DNA of 64,000 nucleotides. It comes from Acidobacteriota bacterium (GTDB lineage: Bacteria > Acidobacteriota > Aminicenantia > Aminicenantales > Saccharicenantaceae). The translations under genes and the position numbers were made by a program. A model generated the notes under the pieces. It did no database searches and was not told the origin of the DNA. It saw nothing but the letters and a program-made list of their open reading frames with translations. Below, in pieces: positions 8,354-17,426 of this stretch. The first letter of the stretch is position 1. Each line of letters starts with the position of its first letter. The stretch spans positions 681,000 to 744,999 of the forward strand of contig JAKLEN010000001.1 in NCBI GenBank assembly GCA_022711665.1, written 5' to 3'.

Positions 8354-11300
8354 TCACCGAATGACCTGATAAACCTCCCGCCAGGACTTGACCCGGAGCA
8401 GGGAGCCGATCGGCTGGACGAGCTGCTCGATGGTCGAGTTGTATTCCTGGACGTAGACGTCGCGCTTGTTCATCTTGTTGGCGTCGTCGTAGGCCGCCTC
8501 GCCGACGGTCACGGACTGCCGGGCCTTGCTCTGGAGCTGGAGGTACTCCGGCGGCGCGCCTGACGTCGCCCGGAAGGCCGTCCCGCCGACCGGGATGGAC
8601 GAGGCCTGGCGCACGTACCGGCCGTAGAGCTGGCCGCCCGAACCGAGGTTCGTGCAGGGATTGGCCGCCTCGATGCTGCCGCTGAGCGTGCTGAAATAAA
8701 TGATGTTGTCGGCCAGGACCGGGTCGGCCCACACCTTGTAGCCGGTGCCCAGGTCGCCCGTGTCCTTGGTCGCGGGCAGGCCGCCGAGAAGCGTCGGATC
8801 GCCAATGTACCATTCCACCCAGTCCTTGCTCGGCGTCTGGTCGGGCCCCCCGTCGATGAGGCCGACGAACGAGAAAGTCCGTCCGGCCAGCTCGTCCGTG
8901 CCGGGGTTGTAGGTCCCCAGGTTGCGGTCGTGGCCGCCCGTCCCGAAATAGACCCGGGGCGGCGTCGGCGTCGATTCGTAGGGGTTGAGCCAGACGGCCG
9001 GCCGGGTGGAGATGGGGTAGTTCAGGTAGTCCACGTAGATAGGGGTCAGGGCCCAGTTGCCGACGATGGTCACGGACGCGTCCAGCCGGTAGACCCGGCC
9101 GTCGAGGTCGGCGACATAGACGTATTCGACGTAGCCGTCCGAGTCGTTATCGACGGCCGCCGGCCCGGCGACGATGGCCGGGGCGATATTGGTGTAGCGG
9201 TAGGCCTCCTTGTCCCCGGTGAAGGCGCTGGTGTCGACGTCCGCGGCGACGGGCAGGGCCGAGATGATCTCGCCCGTGTCGATGCGTACGGTGTAGAAGT
9301 AGGTCCCGGCGATGGTCGAGGAGGTGTCGTTGTCGTAGCCGGAGCCCATGAAGGCGACCCAGAGGGGAAGCCCCAGGACGCTGATCTTGCCGATGGCCGG
9401 GGTCGACCGCGTCTCGCCCATGGTCCGCATGCCCGAGGTCGAGTCCGTGTGGGTGATCTCCCAGAGCGGCTGGGGATTCAGCGGGTCCGTGACGTCGAGG
9501 GCCCAGTAATAGTTCAGCCCGCCGGCCAGGACGCTGCCGCTGCCCGGCCCCTGGCCGCAGACGAGGACGGTCCGCCAGGCGCCGCTGATCTGCACGTCGG
9601 CCACGGCCGGCGTCGCGTCAACGTAGCCGGTCTGGGAGGGCATGAAGAAATGGAAGGACGGGTCGGCCGCGTCGAACTGGTACATCTCCTTCAGCTTGGG
9701 CAGGAGGTTGTAGGGGATGAAGGCCCAGAGCTCCTCGCCGGTCAGGACGTCGAAGCAATGGAGCATGCCGTCATTGGCCCCGGCGAAGACGACCGGGCTG
9801 CGGTTGGCGTAGGTCGTCTTGAAATCGGCGTAGCTCGTGTCCGCGGCCGAGTCGCCCATGAGGGCGGCATCCCTGCTCGGCGGCCCGACGACGACGGGCG
9901 TCGAGCGGTTGATGTCGCCCAGCTTCCAATCCCGTCCGACGCCGCGGATGAATTCGATCAGCCCGGCGTTGTCGTTCTGGACGTCGTCGATCAGGGGGCC
10001 GAGCGTGGCCTCGTTGGCGACGGTGAATTCGGTCCGGACCAGGGGATTGGCCAGGTCGGCGTCCTCACGGACGGCCGTGTAAATCGTCCGCGCGTCGGCG
10101 GCCCGGTCGGCCAGCAGCTGCCCGGCGTCCCAGAGGATCGAGGCGTCGGAGATGGACACGGACCGGCCCGAGGCGGAGCTCAGGTCCGAGGTGGACAGGG
10201 TGTAGAGCTGCGAGGCCGTCCCCGAGGCGATGGAGACGTTGGTGACGTTGTAGGCCCGGAGCTGGCCCTCGTCGCCCGGGTAGATGAACGAGGCGCTGAT
10301 GACCAGCTTGGTCGGCGTGCCGCTGCGGGCCACGACGGTGGCCGCGGCCGAGGCCCGCGAGTATTCGAGCCGGTCGACGTAGATGTACTCGATGGCGATC
10401 GACGAGATGGCCGGCGATTGGTACGAGGCGCCGTCGTAGTCGTCCATGGTGTCTTCGGCGGCCGTCAGCACGGCCTTCCAGCGGAGGTCGGCCCCGAACG
10501 ACTTGAATTCGTACCAGTCGAGGTTGGACGCGTTGGTGATCTCCGAGCCCTCGAACCTCTTGTAGAACTCCCACTGCCGGCCGCCGTTGTTGGAGAAGTA
10601 CAGCGTCATGGCCAGGCCCGAGGAGTCCCCGCCCATGACGTGCTGGGCCAGATCCGTGACCCGGACCTGGGTGACGGCGTGGAGCGACGGATCGAGGATG
10701 CCGACCCCGACGTTCGTCGAGACGCCCTGGCCGTAAAGGGCGAAGACGCCGGCCAGCTGGTTCTCGACGAGGTAATAGTCGCCGGAATGGTTGGCGTCGC
10801 AGATGACGACGTCCATGTCGCCGTCGTTGTCGATGTCGAGGTAGGCGCCGATGTCGATGTCGTACGGGTCCGGCGTCGGCGTGACGCAGGCGTTGAGGCA
10901 CTTGAACGTCCAGCCGATCGCGTAGTTGACGGTCTCGTTGCGGAGGAACCAGATCCGGCCTTCGGCCGCCGCCAGCCCGATGGAGCGGCGGTACATGGCG
11001 TCCGTGGCCACGAAGACGTCGATCCGGCCGTCGTTGGTGAAGTCGGCGGCCATGATGGCGTCGACGCCGTAGCAGCCGGCGTTGGGGATGGCGATGGTGC
11101 TCCGGGTGAAGACGTTCTTCCCGTCGTTCTGGTAGAAAACGAGGTAGTCGGCCGTGCCGACCGAGCCGCAGATGACGTCGATGTCGCCGTCGCCGTCGAA
11201 ATCGGCGGCGGCGATGGCCGAGCCGCCGGGGTAGCCCGAGTAGCCCGTCCGCCCGGCCGCGCCGCCGTAGCTCAGCTCGCCCAGGGACCACTTGGCCAGC

Positions 11301-12139
11301 CGCCACGTCCCGCTGCCCTGGCGGAGGAGGAAGACCTTGTCCTGGCTGATCATGAGGATGTCCGTGTCGCCGTCCTTGTCGATGTCGACGGAGGCGAGGT
11401 GGTTGGTCGCCCAGTAGTTGTAGACATAGTAGGTCGTGGCGTTCCGGCCCGAGCCGACCGTGCAGCGCAGGCTCGAGCTGAAGTCGAGGTTGAGCGAGCT
11501 CGAGGCGGAGAAATTCGGGTTCGTGGCCGTGCCCGTGTTGATGTACATCTTGGCCAGGAAATTGGTGTAGCCGAACTGGTCGGACGAATTGCGCATGAAG
11601 AAGAAATCGAGCAAGCCGTCATGATTGTAATCGCCGACCGTGATGCAGGCCGGGCCGGTGTAGATGCTGCCGAAGGAATCGTAGACCTCGGTCCAATCGA
11701 TGGCCAAGGGCTCGTCGGGATTCGTGGCGTACTGGTTGCGGACCAGGACGAGCTGGGAATACGGCGCGACCCGCGGGCTGGCGACCTGGCCGCCGATCTC
11801 GAGGCCGACGAGGTCGGGATAGCCGTCGCCCGTGAAGTCGCCGGACGCGGCGGCGTAGATGTAGCCGCCCATGCTGGCGGCCGAGCCCACGGCGAAGTTC
11901 GAGCCCAGGACCGGCAGGGTGATCGGCCCCTTGGCGGCCGCCGTCCAGCCGTCGACCGACGAATTGGCCGTGTCCTTGTAGTCGAGCCCGTTGAAATTCT
12001 CCGTGAAGGCCTGCGTCGTCTGGGTGCAGTTCTGGACCTGGGGCCAGAGCCGCGGCAGCAGGACGGCCGCCGCGGCGATCGCGCCGATCGCGGCCAGGAC
12101 GACCAGGCTCCCTTGGCGTTTCAAGCCTTTGCTCGTCAT
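8354..12139 (-). CDS. pilY1: PilY1-like type IV pilus tip/assembly protein with FG-GAP repeats
   Basis: This is a 1261-residue surface protein. An N-terminal membrane helix (about residues 10-30) acts as signal or anchor. Residues about 75-480 hold Ca-binding-type repeats of the FG-GAP/VCBS kind (DFTGDGYPDL, DYNHDGLLDF, DIDKDGDTDI, DFDGDGDIDV, DFTNDGRIDV, DIDNDGDMDV). From about residue 730 the PilC/PilY1 beta-propeller is clear (SPVVFAGANDGMLHCFD, GEELWAFIPYNLLPKL, GYVDATPAVADV, GETRSTPAIGKI). PilY1 proteins help pilus extension, adhesion and surface sensing. It is the last gene of the fimT-pilV-pilW-pilX operon, the usual place. The von Willebrand-type domain of Pseudomonas PilY1 is replaced here by FG-GAP repeats. 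Confidence 0.9.
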   Translation of the reverse strand: MTSKGLKRQGSLVVLAAIGAIAAAAVLLPRLWPQVQNCTQTTQAFTENFNGLDYKDTANSSVDGWTAAAKGPITLPVLGSNFAVGSAASMGGYIYAAASGDFTGDGYPDLVGLEIGGQVASPRVAPYSQLVLVRNQYATNPDEPLAIDWTEVYDSFGSIYTGPACITVGDYNHDGLLDFFFMRNSSDQFGYTNFLAKMYINTGTATNPNFSASSSLNLDFSSSLRCTVGSGRNATTYYVYNYWATNHLASVDIDKDGDTDILMISQDKVFLLRQGSGTWRLAKWSLGELSYGGAAGRTGYSGYPGGSAIAAADFDGDGDIDVICGSVGTADYLVFYQNDGKNVFTRSTIAIPNAGCYGVDAIMAADFTNDGRIDVFVATDAMYRRSIGLAAAEGRIWFLRNETVNYAIGWTFKCLNACVTPTPDPYDIDIGAYLDIDNDGDMDVVICDANHSGDYYLVENQLAGVFALYGQGVSTNVGVGILDPSLHAVTQVRVTDLAQHVMGGDSSGLAMTLYFSNNGGRQWEFYKRFEGSEITNASNLDWYEFKSFGADLRWKAVLTAAEDTMDDYDGASYQSPAISSIAIEYIYVDRLEYSRASAAATVVARSGTPTKLVISASFIYPGDEGQLRAYNVTNVSIASGTASQLYTLSTSDLSSASGRSVSISDASILWDAGQLLADRAADARTIYTAVREDADLANPLVRTEFTVANEATLGPLIDDVQNDNAGLIEFIRGVGRDWKLGDINRSTPVVVGPPSRDAALMGDSAADTSYADFKTTYANRSPVVFAGANDGMLHCFDVLTGEELWAFIPYNLLPKLKEMYQFDAADPSFHFFMPSQTGYVDATPAVADVQISGAWRTVLVCGQGPGSGSVLAGGLNYYWALDVTDPLNPQPLWEITHTDSTSGMRTMGETRSTPAIGKISVLGLPLWVAFMGSGYDNDTSSTIAGTYFYTVRIDTGEIISALPVAADVDTSAFTGDKEAYRYTNIAPAIVAGPAAVDNDSDGYVEYVYVADLDGRVYRLDASVTIVGNWALTPIYVDYLNYPISTRPAVWLNPYESTPTPPRVYFGTGGHDRNLGTYNPGTDELAGRTFSFVGLIDGGPDQTPSKDWVEWYIGDPTLLGGLPATKDTGDLGTGYKVWADPVLADNIIYFSTLSGSIEAANPCTNLGSGGQLYGRYVRQASSIPVGGTAFRATSGAPPEYLQLQSKARQSVTVGEAAYDDANKMNKRDVYVQEYNSTIEQLVQPIGSLLRVKSWREVYQVIR

Positions 12140-12162
12140 ATCCGTTCCCCTTTCGCGGATCG

Positions 12163-12744
12163 TCAGGATCCGACCTCGATAACGATCTCGAGCCGCTTGT
12201 AGGTGTCCCGCGGCCCCCGACCGATACAGAGCAGGATGCAGTCGTGATCGTCCGCCGTGACCGTCCCCGGCGCTTCGTCGTTGATGAGGAAGACGGTGTA
12301 GGAGCAGCGCGGATCGGCGGACAGCGGCTCGGCGTTGAAGATGATCGTGCCGGCATAATCGTCCGCGTGGGCCTGGCAGTCGGCGACGATCTGGGCGTCG
12401 GTCAGCTTGCGGAAATAGTAGGGGTTGGCCAGGGCCGGGTCGTCGAGGACGTTGGGCTGGCCGTCGTAGTCGTTGTGGTAATGCCCGCTGAACGACGTGT
12501 AGGTCGAGGTGACGAAGGCGTCGTTGAGGGCGGCCCAGGCGGCGTTGAAGCCGGCCTCGGCCGCGTTGAAGGCCATGTCCTGGAGGCGCAGGCTCTCGGA
12601 GACCCTTGGGCTCGTCCCCGTGACCGAGATCAGGAGGATGCCCACGGCCAGCATGAAGGCCACGATCATGATGACGACGATGAGGCCGGAGCCCCGCTCC
12701 CGGGAGGCGCGGTGCTGAAGCATGTTCATGGGGGCGCTCCTCAT
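12163..12744 (-). CDS. PilX-like minor pilus assembly protein
   Basis: The 193-residue product has an N-terminal segment RGSGLIVVIMIVAFMLAVGILLISVTG (shown in part by SGLIVVIMIVAF) typical of PilX/PulX N-terminal domains, which lack the Glu5 of ordinary pilins. The following helix contains MAFNAAEAGFNAAW, a hallmark of the PilX_N family. It probably sits in the tip complex with PilV, PilW and PilY1. The ATG at 12744 overlaps the pilW stop (ATGA); an internal ATG at about residue 8 is possible. Confidence 0.85.
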   Translation of the reverse strand: MRSAPMNMLQHRASRERGSGLIVVIMIVAFMLAVGILLISVTGTSPRVSESLRLQDMAFNAAEAGFNAAWAALNDAFVTSTYTSFSGHYHNDYDGQPNVLDDPALANPYYFRKLTDAQIVADCQAHADDYAGTIIFNAEPLSADPRCSYTVFLINDEAPGTVTADDHDCILLCIGRGPRDTYKRLEIVIEVGS

Positions 12745-13847
12745 CTCTGACCGATGTTGTAGAGGTTGAGGCTCATGTTCCGAACGTTGGACGTCGAGTC
12801 CATCAGAAACCGGCGGTGCATGTCGTCGGCCGCCGCCGCGGGGCTGTTGGAGAGGAGCGGCCGGCGATAGACATGGACGCCGCCGGGCACGGTCTTGCCG
12901 ACCGAGGTCAGGGCCTGCGGCGTCCGGCCGAGGATCCAGATCCGGATCTGCTGGAGCCGGGCGATCTCGTCGATGCCCCAGCCGTCGTTCCAGGGCGACC
13001 AGCCGTCGAGGTCGTTGTCCATGTTCATGTCGCCGTTGTATTCGACCTGGAAATTCTCGATGTTCCGGGCGATCGGGAAATGGACGCCGTTGTGGGTGCA
13101 GTAGAGGACGCCGGCCTCGCCGACGTAGCCGTTGGCCTCCGTCATGGCGGCGCCGGCGGCCGCCCCGGTCGTGTCCAGCCAGTACTCCTTGACGTTGATG
13201 AAGCTGACGGAGCCGCCGTCGTAGTTGTTGGAGTCCGGGCAGGTCCCCGACAGGCCGCCCGGCGGGTCGACACCGGGGGCCAGGCCGGGCGAGCAGTTGA
13301 TCTTCTCGGTGTTGCCGCCGGTGTTGTGCGTGACGTGGGTGATGACCCGGATCTCGGCCGCCCGGCAGGCCGAATCCGGGTTCGGCAGGATAACGACCAT
13401 CTTGTTGGCGTAGAACTCGTCCGGATAGGAGTACTGCTCGAAGCTGTAGTCCTCGAGGTCGACCGTGACCGACGAGCCCTGATAACTGTGGATGGACAGG
13501 TTGAGCGGATCGTCGATATTGCCCATGAGGCGGATGCGGTCGGGCTGGACTTCGCCGCCGCCCGTCTGGGATTCGTTGTCCCAGCCCTGGACGAAATAGG
13601 ACGCGAATTCCTCGGGCAGGCCGGCCCCGGCCATGCGCAGGTCGCGGGTCAGGAAGAACATCGCCGACCGGACGTCGTTCTGGATCTCGGTGACCATCTG
13701 CTGCTCGGCGGAGACCTTGTTGCTCCGGGCATAGATGGCCAGGGCGCCGAGGACGGCCGCCAGCATGACGCTGGCGCCGACCAGGAGCTCGATCATGGTG
13801 AACCCGCCCGGGCGCCGGAGGGCATGCGCGCGGAGACGTCTTTTCAC
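12741..13847 (-). CDS. PilW-like minor pilin
   Basis: This 368-residue prepilin starts with a basic leader ending RRPGG, then FTMIELLVGASVMLAAVLG with Glu at mature position 5. The conserved downstream segment MFFLTRDLRMAGAG (about residues 68-81) is characteristic of PilW. The GTG start at 13847 is used; it places the leader length in the normal range. Several Cys occur in the C-terminal globular part. The gene lies between pilV- and pilX-like genes in a minor-pilin operon. Confidence 0.87.
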   Translation of the reverse strand: MKRRLRAHALRRPGGFTMIELLVGASVMLAAVLGALAIYARSNKVSAEQQMVTEIQNDVRSAMFFLTRDLRMAGAGLPEEFASYFVQGWDNESQTGGGEVQPDRIRLMGNIDDPLNLSIHSYQGSSVTVDLEDYSFEQYSYPDEFYANKMVVILPNPDSACRAAEIRVITHVTHNTGGNTEKINCSPGLAPGVDPPGGLSGTCPDSNNYDGGSVSFINVKEYWLDTTGAAAGAAMTEANGYVGEAGVLYCTHNGVHFPIARNIENFQVEYNGDMNMDNDLDGWSPWNDGWGIDEIARLQQIRIWILGRTPQALTSVGKTVPGGVHVYRRPLLSNSPAAAADDMHRRFLMDSTSNVRNMSLNLYNIGQR

Positions 13848-13860
13848 GGCCTTTGCTCCC

Positions 13861-14289
13861 TTACCTGGTGATGATCGTCGAGATGAACGCCCGGGCCCGG
13901 TAGCGGTCGGGCTGGTCGATGAGGTCCTGGGGATCCGCGACGGCGATGTGCTCGGCCGAATAGATGCGGACCTGGATCCCGTAGGACACGGCCGTGGCCA
14001 TGGAGATCGAGGTCACGCGCCGGTAGTCGTTCGATCCGTCGGCGTTCATGTCGATGAGCTCGTCGGTGACGTTGCCCCAGGCGCTCAGCTCGGCCGCGGT
14101 CAGGCCGCGGAGCCAGTCGATCTGCTGCTGGGCGAGATAGGTCGCGTTGGCGACCCGGTCGGCGTTCCGGTTGTTGGCCACGGCGATGAGGAAAAGCTGG
14201 GCCAGGCCGAGGACGGCCACGGCGACGAGGAACAGGCCGACCAGGACCTCGATCAGGCTGAAACCGCGGGTTCGCTTCGGTTGTCTCAT
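13861..14289 (-). CDS. PilV-like minor pilin
   Basis: The 142-residue prepilin has leader MRQPKRTRG, then FSLIEVLVGLFLVAVAVLGLAQL, with Glu at position 5. The VLVG-x-FL-VAVAVLG pattern is typical of PilV. A short C-terminal domain follows. It begins one base after the upstream fimT-like stop, so it is co-transcribed with the minor-pilin operon. Confidence 0.87.
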   Translation of the reverse strand: MRQPKRTRGFSLIEVLVGLFLVAVAVLGLAQLFLIAVANNRNADRVANATYLAQQQIDWLRGLTAAELSAWGNVTDELIDMNADGSNDYRRVTSISMATAVSYGIQVRIYSAEHIAVADPQDLIDQPDRYRARAFISTIITR

Positions 14290-14290
14290 C

Positions 14291-14836
14291 TCAAACGCTC
14301 TTCCTCTTGACGTACTGGATCGATCCGCCCATGTACATGCTCAGGACCCGCTCGTCGTCCTGGCCCTGGCGCAGGAGCTTCGGGCTCTGCAGGGCGATCG
14401 AGTTCTGACCGACGGTGTACTGGGGGAACATGCCGAGAGAGGAGAAGACGGCCACGGGATCGCCCGTCGTCGTATCGATCGGCAGGGCGATGGTGACGTT
14501 GAACCTCAGGGAGATGGTCTTGGGCGGCCCCTGGTGGGCCGAAGCCCAGGTCGTGCCGTCCTCCTGGAGGCTCTCCATCTGGTAGGCCCAGGCCGCTCCC
14601 CCTCCCAGGTGATAGAAGCGGACGCGATGGGCGACCCGGGTGTTGACGGCTTGGACCTTGGTCTGCTGCAGGAACGTCTGGATCTCGCGCGTCGCGTTCT
14701 CGAGGTTGCGCACGGACATCGTGTTCATGATGCTGGGGTAGGAGACGACCAGGAAGATACCCATGATGCCGAGGACGACCAGCACCTCGATCATGGTGAA
14801 TCCCCGCGGAGCAGGACGCCGCACCTGTCTGTCCAT
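14291..14836 (-). CDS. FimT/GspH-type minor pseudopilin
   Basis: The product is 181 residues from the ATG at 14836; a longer upstream frame is rejected because the prepilin leader (MDRQVRRPAPRG then FTMIEVLVVLGIMG) sits exactly at this ATG. The segment REIQTFLQQTKVQAVNTR (about residues 45-62) matches the GspH/FimT domain. It is the first gene of the operon and has a canonical promoter just upstream. FimT-type pilins are minor components linked to pilus assembly and DNA uptake; comEC is also in this window. Confidence 0.87.
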   Translation of the reverse strand: MDRQVRRPAPRGFTMIEVLVVLGIMGIFLVVSYPSIMNTMSVRNLENATREIQTFLQQTKVQAVNTRVAHRVRFYHLGGGAAWAYQMESLQEDGTTWASAHQGPPKTISLRFNVTIALPIDTTTGDPVAVFSSLGMFPQYTVGQNSIALQSPKLLRQGQDDERVLSMYMGGSIQYVKRKSV

Positions 14837-14866
14837 GAGATATCCCTCTATCACGGCCTTATCCCT

Positions 14867-14895
14867 TTTATATAGCAAATGCGGCACCCGTTCAA
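14867..14895 (-). promoter_or_regulatory. Promoter of the fimT-pilY1 operon
   Basis: On the minus strand TTGAAC (14890-14895), 17 bases, TATAAA (14867-14872). The start near 14860 gives a leader of about 23 bases. This is a sigma-70-type site, unlike the sigma-54 site of the major pilin. Confidence 0.75.
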
Positions 14896-15049
14896 GGCGA
14901 CTCCCGGGGGGACGTTCCCCCGTTATGCAGTATGGCGGGAAGCCACCTGGGGGGACAATCATCGGCCCCGGTGAAGGCCCGGGTGATATTTCGAGGAGGA
15001 GCCTCACCGCGGGAGGCTAGCCAACCGGGCCGACCCCCCGGGAAGGGCC

Positions 15050-17395
15050 TCAGCGCCCCGACGCAACCAGTTCTTTGAGCCGCTCCGCCCCGGCGGCGCC
15101 GCTGTTGAAGAGGACGCAGCGGACGACATCGGCGAGCCGCCCGAAGAAGGCCCGCTGGGCCTCGATCTTCTCCGGCGATGCCCCGAGAAGGTGGGGGTTG
15201 TAGAAGGGCTGCGGCTGGCCTCCGGCCAGGGACCTCCTGGCCCCGGCCGCTTCCCCGGCCTCCAGGGCCCGCAGGGCTTCCTCCGGCGTGAGCTCGACCA
15301 CGGCCGGGGATGTCGCGTCGTTCCGGAGCAGGACGAGCCAGCGCAGGTCCGTCCGCCGGACGGCCGCGGCCGGGCCGAGCCAGGCCGGGTCGAGCAGGGC
15401 GTGGGCCTCCTTGGCGGCCTTGTAGCAGTACGCCGAGCCCCGGTCGAGACGGCAATCGTCGGCCCGCCGGCATTCGCCGTCCTGGCAGTCCTCCTTGCGG
15501 ACGACGACGTTCTCGCACTTGCAGCGGTCAAAGAGCCCCGCCAGGCGTCCGTCGAGCTCGACCGCGGACGTGGGCATGTAGAGCTTGCGCTCGACGCGCT
15601 CGGCCTGGGCCCGGCCGCCGGCCACCTCGACGAAGACGAGGTCGTTGGCCTGGAGCTTGAAGCGGTGGTCGGCCAGGAGTTCGAAGACGAGCTCCGTCTT
15701 CTTCGTCCCCGGGGGGCCGACCAAGATGAGGCCGCGGCCGTCCAGGTCGACCGACATGCCCCGGACCGCGCCGGCGGCGCCGCCGCCCGAGCGGGCGGCG
15801 ATGTCCATAGCCAGGCCGAGGGCCAGGCCGCGGAGCGAGGCGAAGAGGTCGGTGTTGACCAGGATCCCGGTCTGCGTCGCCTCGTGATAGAAGCCCCGCG
15901 GCTCGCGGCCGGCGATGCCGTCGACGGCGTAGATGACGCCGTGCGGCCGGACGTCGGCCTCGGCCGGGGCGGGCGGGAAGCTCTCGACCCAGAAATCGTT
16001 GAGGTGGGCGACATTGGTCCGGAGCTGGAGGACGGTGCCGCCGATGCGGGCGTTCCACTCGTAGCGGCCCTCGTACCCGAGGTGGCTTTCCATCTCCGCG
16101 ACCAGGGCGTCGCGCATCCGGGCGTCGGCGACGGCCTCGACGGGCACGGCCTTCTTCACCCGCGTGACGGCGTTGCTCAGGGCCAGGCGGCGGACCTTCT
16201 TGGCCGTCTTGAGCCCGGCCAGGGCCTCGGTCATCCGGTCCATGGCCTTCTCGAGGTTGGCCATCGACGTGGCGTAGGACAGGCGGATGTAGTCGTCGGC
16301 CCCGAAGGCGTCGCCGGGGACGATGGCCACGCGGGCCTCCTTGAGCAGGTAGTAGGCCAGGCCGTAGGAATTGCGGATCTTGGCCCCGTTGGCCTCCTTG
16401 TCGTAGAACGACTTGACGTTGGGGAAGAGGTAGAAGGCCCCCTGGGGCTTGAAGCAGGCCAGACCCGGCACGGCGGCCAGCCGCATCAGGCAGTAGTTGC
16501 GGCGGCGCTGGAACTCGGCGACCATCTTCTGGACCTCGTATTGGGGCCCCTCGTAGGCCTCGAGCGCCGCCTTCTGGGCGATGGAGCAGGCGTTGGAGGT
16601 CGTATGGCTCTGGATCTTGGACATGCCGTCGATGACCTCGGGCGGCCCGGCGGTGAAGCCGATGCGCCAGCCGGTCATCGAGTAGGACTTGGAGACGCCG
16701 TTGACGAGGACGGTCTTCTTCCGGATGTCCTCGCCGAGCGCGGCGAAGCTCGTGAACTTGAAGTTGTCGTAGGCCAGGCTGGCGTAGATCTCGTCGGCGA
16801 TGACGTAGAGGTCCTCGCCCTTGACGACCTCGGCCAGGGCCAGGAGCTGGTCCTTCGTGTAGGCGCCGCCCGTCGGGTTGGACGGGTTGTTGAGGATGAC
16901 GGCCTTGGTGGCCGGCGAGATCGCCGACTTGAGGGCCTCGGGCGTCAGCCGGAAGCCGTCCTCCTCCCGGGTCGGGACGATGACCGGCTTGCCCTTGGCC
17001 AGGGCGATGCACTCGGGGTAGGTGACCCAGTAGGGCGCGGGGACGATGACCTCCTCGCCCTCGTTGACCAGGGCCTGGACGACGTGGAAGAGGGAGGCCT
17101 TGGCCCCGGCCGAGACGATGATCTGCTTAGGCCCGTACTCGACGCCGTAGTCCTCCTTGAGCCGCTTGGCGATGGCCTTGCGCAGGGCCAGGATGCCGTC
17201 GCTCTCGGTATATTTCGTGAAGTTGTCGCGGATGGCCTTGATCCCGGCCTCCTTGATGTTCTCGGGGGTCGGGAAGTCGGGCTCGCCGACGCTGAGGTCG
17301 ACGACGTCGAGGCCCTCGGCCCTCATGGCCTTGGCCTTGGCCGAGATCTTCAGCGTGGGGGAGGCGCCGATGCGCTGGACTCTTTCGGAGATCAT
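15050..17395 (-). CDS. Aspartate-type aminotransferase fused to an HprK/PEPCK-like nucleotide-binding domain
   Basis: One continuous 781-residue frame holds two proteins' worth of sequence. Residues 1-397 are a complete class I aminotransferase, with PLP lysine K236 (GVSKSYSMTGW), the substrate motif NNPSNPTGG and the C-terminal arginine in YIRLSY. Residues about 400-781 look like a kinase of the HprK/PEP-carboxykinase fold: MSVDLDGRGLILVG leads into a P-loop-like GPPGTKKT (560-567) and then LQANDLVFVEV, the place of the usual DD-motif strand. The sixth P-loop residue is Lys rather than Gly, so nucleotide binding may be altered. Six Cys (625, 627, 637, 642, 648, 657) form a possible metal site. 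The ATG is preceded by AGGTGA. I know of no standard enzyme with this arrangement. Confidence 0.8.
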   Translation of the reverse strand: MISERVQRIGASPTLKISAKAKAMRAEGLDVVDLSVGEPDFPTPENIKEAGIKAIRDNFTKYTESDGILALRKAIAKRLKEDYGVEYGPKQIIVSAGAKASLFHVVQALVNEGEEVIVPAPYWVTYPECIALAKGKPVIVPTREEDGFRLTPEALKSAISPATKAVILNNPSNPTGGAYTKDQLLALAEVVKGEDLYVIADEIYASLAYDNFKFTSFAALGEDIRKKTVLVNGVSKSYSMTGWRIGFTAGPPEVIDGMSKIQSHTTSNACSIAQKAALEAYEGPQYEVQKMVAEFQRRRNYCLMRLAAVPGLACFKPQGAFYLFPNVKSFYDKEANGAKIRNSYGLAYYLLKEARVAIVPGDAFGADDYIRLSYATSMANLEKAMDRMTEALAGLKTAKKVRRLALSNAVTRVKKAVPVEAVADARMRDALVAEMESHLGYEGRYEWNARIGGTVLQLRTNVAHLNDFWVESFPPAPAEADVRPHGVIYAVDGIAGREPRGFYHEATQTGILVNTDLFASLRGLALGLAMDIAARSGGGAAGAVRGMSVDLDGRGLILVGPPGTKKTELVFELLADHRFKLQANDLVFVEVAGGRAQAERVERKLYMPTSAVELDGRLAGLFDRCKCENVVVRKEDCQDGECRRADDCRLDRGSAYCYKAAKEAHALLDPAWLGPAAAVRRTDLRWLVLLRNDATSPAVVELTPEEALRALEAGEAAGARRSLAGGQPQPFYNPHLLGASPEKIEAQRAFFGRLADVVRCVLFNSGAAGAERLKELVASGR

Positions 17396-17426
17396 GATTC
17401 ACCTGCCTCGCCGTCCGGCCGGGGGC

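Noticed and set aside
8930..12202. Very long plus-strand open frame (1090 codons) opposite pilY1
   Set aside because: It is antisense to a clear PilY1 protein; its translation is a Val/Asp/Gly/Arg-rich shadow typical of GC-rich DNA, with no domain.
14896..15049. Structured non-coding RNA between the fusion gene and the pilin operon
   Set aside because: GC-rich hairpins (for example AGCCTC...GAGGCT at 15000-15018) exist but no T-run or known riboswitch core was seen.
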